Shown piece by piece: positions 60,834 to 64,000 of a DNA stretch of 64,000 nucleotides. The translations under genes and the position numbers were made by a program. Every line of letters begins with the position of its first letter. The stretch's first letter is position 1. The stretch comes from 66-474 sp035281745 (GTDB taxonomy: Bacteria; Pseudomonadota; Gammaproteobacteria; Xanthomonadales; Rhodanobacteraceae). The DNA is taken from assembly GCA_035281745.1 (NCBI GenBank), contig DATEDI010000026.1:1-64000 (forward strand), written 5' to 3'. The notes beneath the pieces were generated by a model. The model saw nothing but the letters and a program-made list of their open reading frames with translations, was not told the DNA's origin and searched no databases.

Positions 60834-61664
60834 TTATCCCGCGATCTGTTCCGGACCCGGAAACCGGCCCGCGCGCACGTCGTCGGCGTACGCATCGATC
60901 GCCTCGCGGATCGAGCCGCGCCCGGCCAGGAAATCCTTGCTGAACTTCGGCCGCCGCCCCGGCGTGATGCCCAGCATGTCGTAGGTCACCAACACTTGGC
61001 CATCGCAGTCCGCGCCCGCGCCGATGCCGATGGTGGGAATCGCAAGCTCGCGGGTGATCTCGCCGGCCAACGCGGCCGGTACCGATTCCAGCACCAGCAA
61101 CTCCGCGCCCGCGTGCTCGACCGCGCGCGCTTCCGCACGCAGGCGCGCGGCGGCATCCTCGGTTTTGCCCTGCATCCGGTAGCCACCCATCTTGTGCACG
61201 GATTGCGGCGTGAGGCCCAGGTGCGCACACACCGGAATGTCGCGGATGGTCAGTGCGGCGATGACTTCGCAGGTCCAGTCCGCGCCGCCTTCGAGCTTCA
61301 CCATCGCGGCGCCGCCTTCGGCCATCAGGCGGGCCGAAGCCGCCAGCGCAGTGGCCGGATCGCGATACTGCATGAATGGCAGGTCGACCACTTGCAGCGT
61401 GCTGGCGAGCCCCCGCGCAACCAGCGAGGCGTGATACACCATCTGGTCCAGCGTCACTGGCACGGTGCTGGATTGCCCTTGCACGACGTTGCCGAGCGAG
61501 TCGCCGACCAACGCGACATCCACCCCGGCCGCTTCCATGTGCGCGGCGAAGCTGGCGTCGTAGCAAGTCAGGACCACGATCTTCTCGCCACGCGCCTTCA
61601 TCGCGCGCAGGCCGGGTACGGTCACGGGTTTGCGTTTGGGTGCGTCGGCAGGCTGGGCGTACAT
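60834..61664 (-). CDS. panB: Ketopantoate hydroxymethyltransferase
   Basis: PanB adds a hydroxymethyl group from methylene-tetrahydrofolate to ketoisovalerate, the first step of the pantothenate branch. The 276-residue TIM barrel has VLTCYDASFA, VGDSLGNVVQG (metal Asp) and GGYRMQGK. AGGAG lies seven bases before the ATG at 61664; the longer frame above begins in repeat sequence and is not used. It is the first gene of panB-panC-panD. Confidence 0.96.
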   Translation of the reverse strand: MYAQPADAPKRKPVTVPGLRAMKARGEKIVVLTCYDASFAAHMEAAGVDVALVGDSLGNVVQGQSSTVPVTLDQMVYHASLVARGLASTLQVVDLPFMQYRDPATALAASARLMAEGGAAMVKLEGGADWTCEVIAALTIRDIPVCAHLGLTPQSVHKMGGYRMQGKTEDAAARLRAEARAVEHAGAELLVLESVPAALAGEITRELAIPTIGIGAGADCDGQVLVTYDMLGITPGRRPKFSKDFLAGRGSIREAIDAYADDVRAGRFPGPEQIAG

Positions 61665-61720
61665 GCGGGCGCTCCTGGAAAACGGTGGATTATCGCCGTT
61701 CGCCTGCGCTCCGCCAAGCT

Positions 61721-61828
61721 GCGGGCTTGGTGCGAAGTCAGGCCACGGATGGCCGTTCTGGACTCCGACGATCAAAACTCATGACGGATGCGAGAACCGG
61801 CGTCAGAACCGCGATCAGCGATGATCGC
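61721..61828 (+). repeat. Two-hairpin intergenic element, copy 6
   Basis: It starts GCGGGCTTGGTGCGAAGTCAGG in divergent form and is shown here as GCGGGCTTGG then CGAAGTCAGG; it has GGCCACGGATGGCC and ends with GCGATCAGCGATGATCGC (61811-61828, 7-bp stem). The right end is two bases from the murJ stop codon (minus strand). Confidence 0.85.
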
Positions 61829-61830
61829 AT

Positions 61831-63447
61831 TCAATATCCCTTCAAATCCCGCATCCTGAAGCCGGTCGCATACAGCGCAACCCCATAAGCCGCGCCGCCC
61901 GTGCAGACCAGCGCCACCAGTTTCCAGATGCGCGTGATGATCCGCTCGTGCGTCCACTGCTGCCACGGCCAGAACCACAGCCCGATGCCGACCACGACCA
62001 CCAGTGCGGCGCACGCCAACCCGATCCGCAGCCAATGCCGCTTCCAGCCGGGGTGCGGGGTGTACGCGCCGCTGCGCTTCAGGTAGCGCCACAGCAGCGC
62101 GAACTGCAGGTAGTTGGATACGGAACTTGCGATCGCCATCCCGAGATGCAGCCCCGGCACCTGCGCAATGCCTTCCAGCCATGGCAGGTGTTTCGACGCG
62201 GCCGGCGCCCACAACTCGAACAGCAGCACGATCAGCGCGAAGTTGAACACCATGTTGACGATCAGCGCGATCACGCCCGCGCGTACCGGGGTCCGGGTGT
62301 CCTGGCGCGAATAGAACGCCGGCAACAGCGTGCGCGTCAGCGCGATCGCCGGCACGCCGGCGGCCAAGCCCATGATCGCGATCGCGGTCATGTGGCTGTC
62401 GAACGCCGTGAATTGCCCGTTCTGGAAACACGCCGCCACCGCCGGTTCGGCCAGCAGCAGCAAGCCGCACATCGCTGGCAGCGCGATCAGCAGGGTGGTC
62501 CGCAAGCCCCAGTCCAGCGAGCGCGAGAAGGCCTCGCGATCGGCACTGACGTGGTGGCGCGACAGCGCCGGCAGGATCACGGTGCCGAGCGCCACGCCGA
62601 ATACGCCCAACGGCAATTCCAGGAACCGCGTCGCCTGCGCCAGCCAGGTCTGCGAGCCGGTAATCAACAACGACGCGACAGCCGTGTCCAGCAGCAGGTT
62701 GATCTGCGCCACCGACGAGCCAAACAGCGTCGGCAGCATCAGGCGCATGATCTGGCGTACGCGCGGATGGCTCCAGCCCCAACGCGGCAACGTCAGCAGA
62801 TCGAGCCCGCGCACGGCCGGCAGCAGGAACAACAACTGCAGGACGCCCGCGATCAGCACCGCCCAACCCAGCGATTCGATCGGCACCGCGAGTTGCTTCG
62901 CACCCCACAGTGCCGCCGCGATCAGGCACAGGTTCAGGATCACCGGTGCCAGTGCGGGCAGTGCGAACTTGTGGAAGCTGTTGAGGATGCCGCCGCACAA
63001 CGCGGTCAGCGAAACAAACAGCAGGAATGGGAAGGTCAGCCGCAGCAGCTTGATCGTGAGGTCGAACTTGTGCGGCTGGTCCAGCGAACCGGGCGCGAAA
63101 CCGGTCGCCACCTGCGGCGCGAAGATGATCCCCAGCGCCACGATCACCAGCAGCACACCGCCCAGCGTGCCGGTAACGCGCGCAGTCAATTCCTTCAGGT
63201 CGGCGTGGCTGCCGGTTTCCTTGACCTCGGTGAACACCGGCACGAAGGCGGTCGAGAACGACCCCTCCGCGAACAGCCGGCGCATGAAGTTGGGCACGCG
63301 GAACGCCACCCAAAAGGCGTCGGTGGCCGCGCTGACGCCAAACACATGGGTGATGGCAATGTCCCGTGCCAGACCCAGCAAACGCGAGATCATGGTCATG
63401 CTGCTGAACGAGAACACCCCGCGCAGCAGGCTGGGCGAGCGGGTCAT
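61831..63447 (-). CDS. murJ: Lipid II flippase MurJ
   Basis: MurJ flips the peptidoglycan precursor lipid II across the inner membrane. The 538-residue protein has about 14 helices of the MOP fold; GLARDIAITHVFG, FRVPNFMRRLFAEGSFSTAFVPVF (split motif at the N-terminus) and the Arg-rich cavity residues near 18, 24 and 52 are typical. The start codon lies only two bases from a perfect 29-bp inverted repeat, and no ribosome binding site is visible. It is divergent from rpsT, as in other Xanthomonadales where these two genes are neighbours. Confidence 0.95.
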   Translation of the reverse strand: MTRSPSLLRGVFSFSSMTMISRLLGLARDIAITHVFGVSAATDAFWVAFRVPNFMRRLFAEGSFSTAFVPVFTEVKETGSHADLKELTARVTGTLGGVLLVIVALGIIFAPQVATGFAPGSLDQPHKFDLTIKLLRLTFPFLLFVSLTALCGGILNSFHKFALPALAPVILNLCLIAAALWGAKQLAVPIESLGWAVLIAGVLQLLFLLPAVRGLDLLTLPRWGWSHPRVRQIMRLMLPTLFGSSVAQINLLLDTAVASLLITGSQTWLAQATRFLELPLGVFGVALGTVILPALSRHHVSADREAFSRSLDWGLRTTLLIALPAMCGLLLLAEPAVAACFQNGQFTAFDSHMTAIAIMGLAAGVPAIALTRTLLPAFYSRQDTRTPVRAGVIALIVNMVFNFALIVLLFELWAPAASKHLPWLEGIAQVPGLHLGMAIASSVSNYLQFALLWRYLKRSGAYTPHPGWKRHWLRIGLACAALVVVVGIGLWFWPWQQWTHERIITRIWKLVALVCTGGAAYGVALYATGFRMRDLKGY

Positions 63448-63449
63448 GC

Positions 63450-63538
63450 GGAGAAACCGGGGTCAGAGTGCAATTTCGCGCACGGTATCGGGAGATCGCG
63501 GGACCAGTTCGAAATTGCACTCTGACCCCGGTTTCTCC
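63450..63538. repeat. 89-bp element with perfect 29-bp inverted repeats at the murJ start
   Basis: GGAGAAACCGGGGTCAGAGT...AATTTCG (63450-63478) and its exact reverse complement (63510-63538) flank 31 bp. It starts two bases before the murJ ATG. The arm sequence is of the kind mobilised by REP-associated tyrosine transposases or other small-element transposases; none is encoded here. Confidence 0.9.
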
Positions 63539-63543
63539 GACGA

Positions 63544-63572
63544 TTGACTGCGTCCCGCAATCCCGCGATACT
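63544..63572 (+). promoter_or_regulatory. Promoter of rpsT
   Basis: TTGACT and GATACT are separated by 17 bp. It lies six bases from the 29-bp inverted repeat and 39 bp before the rpsT start. Confidence 0.6.
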
Positions 63573-63611
63573 TGTCGGCTTCGTTCTGCCGTTATTTCCC
63601 GGAGTCATCCC

Positions 63612-63875
63612 GTGGCCAACATCCAGTCCGCCAAGAAGCGCGCCCGCCAGGCCGAAGTACGCAACATGCGCAATGCCAGCCAGCGTTCGATGCTGCGCTC
63701 GTCGATCCGCAAGGTGCTGAAGGCCATCGAGGCCAACGACAAGGCCGGTGCAGAGGCCGCCTACAAGGCTGCCGAGCCGGTGCTCGACCGTTACTCCAGC
63801 CGCGGCTTGATCCACAAGAACAAGGCCGCGCGCCACAAGAGCCGCCTCACGGCGCACATCAAGGCGATCGCCTGA
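63612..63875 (+). CDS. rpsT: 30S ribosomal protein S20 (GTG start)
   Basis: S20 is an early-assembling helical protein of the small subunit that binds 16S rRNA. The 87-residue basic protein begins ANIQSAKKRARQAE and has the usual length. It starts with GTG, with GGAG seven bases upstream; in E. coli rpsT starts with the weak codon UUG and is feedback-regulated, so a non-ATG start is in character. A terminator follows 25 bp after the stop. Confidence 0.97.
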   Translation: MANIQSAKKRARQAEVRNMRNASQRSMLRSSIRKVLKAIEANDKAGAEAAYKAAEPVLDRYSSRGLIHKNKAARHKSRLTAHIKAIA

Positions 63876-63900
63876 GATACATCCTTTCGTGGTCCTGAAG

Positions 63901-63924
63901 AAGCCGGCGCCAGCCGGCTTTTTC
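63901..63924 (+). terminator. Intrinsic terminator of rpsT
   Basis: AAGCCGGC and GCCGGCTT pair around GCCA and are followed by TTTC. Confidence 0.85.
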
Positions 63925-63952
63925 TTTGTGCACACCCCGGCCGCGGGACCGG

Positions 63953-64000
63953 TCACTCGATCGACTCCCCTGCATCCGCCTTGCGCTCATCGAAAAATCG
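63953..64000 (-). CDS. Possible C-terminal end of a minus-strand gene
   Basis: The last 48 bases read RFFDERKADAGESIE-stop on the minus strand. This charged tail is plausible as a protein end, but 15 residues are too few to name a family, and the rest lies beyond the window. Confidence 0.3.
   Translation of the reverse strand, partial: RFFDERKADAGESIE

Noticed and set aside
63444..63956. A 170-codon minus-strand frame across rpsT and the inverted repeat
   Set aside because: It is antisense to rpsT, a secure ribosomal protein gene, and carries no recognisable domain.

Overview
The window looks like a chromosome segment of a high-GC gammaproteobacterium of the order Xanthomonadales, most likely Rhodanobacteraceae or a close relative. 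The evidence is the gene order thrS-infC-rpmI-rplT-pheS-pheT-ihfA-merR, a Xanthomonas-type alpha-glucosidase (XgtA-like) beside a TonB-dependent receptor, a flavin halogenase and a LacI regulator, and many short intergenic repeats. The assignment is inference from recognised protein families; no database search was run.

Layout. 1-3.7 kb: the end of an EF-G-like factor, a small membrane protein, proline iminopeptidase and serA. 3.7-12.7 kb: repeats, tRNA-Pro, then on the minus strand the translation operon thrS to the MerR-type gene; it contains a candidate thrS attenuator, a 7-bp tandem array, an infC gene starting at AUC, and a repeat separating pheS from pheT. 12.7-15.1 kb: a membrane-anchored copper nitrite reductase fused to cytochrome c, and tRNA-Val. 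15.2-23.2 kb: a D-2-hydroxyglutarate dehydrogenase-like oxidase, a type B carboxylesterase, a LysR/pirin/DoxX group and catalase. 23.4-41.7 kb: a sugar-utilisation island (SLC45-like transporter, six-hairpin glycosidase, GH39, GH31, two GH13 enzymes, halogenase, TonB receptor, LacI regulator, glucokinase) with operator-like palindromes. 41.8-46.1 kb: cation/proton antiporter, glutathione transferase, uvrB. 46.2-50.8 kb: a two-gene unit, SIR2-like/TIR fusion plus STAND ATPase with a membrane helix and helical repeats. 50.9-53.9 kb: cupin, pseudopilin, HMG-CoA synthase-like protein, tRNA-Asn. 54-64 kb: amiC, tsaE, NAD(P)HX repair enzyme, a queG fusion, panD/panC/panB, murJ, rpsT.

How it works together. 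The sugar island forms a path: the TonB receptor brings oligosaccharide through the outer membrane, exported GH31, GH13, GH39 and six-hairpin enzymes cut it, the MFS carrier imports products, a cytosolic alpha-glucosidase finishes them, and glucokinase phosphorylates glucose, probably under LacI control. The panBCD genes make pantothenate.

The best candidate for an undescribed system is the 46.2-50.8 kb pair, which has the parts of an NAD-linked antiphage device, although its SIR2 domain lacks the usual catalytic Asn. The most distinctive non-coding signal is a family of about 110-bp intergenic elements carrying two hairpins, one of which lies 1-5 bases past the stop codon of four different minus-strand genes.
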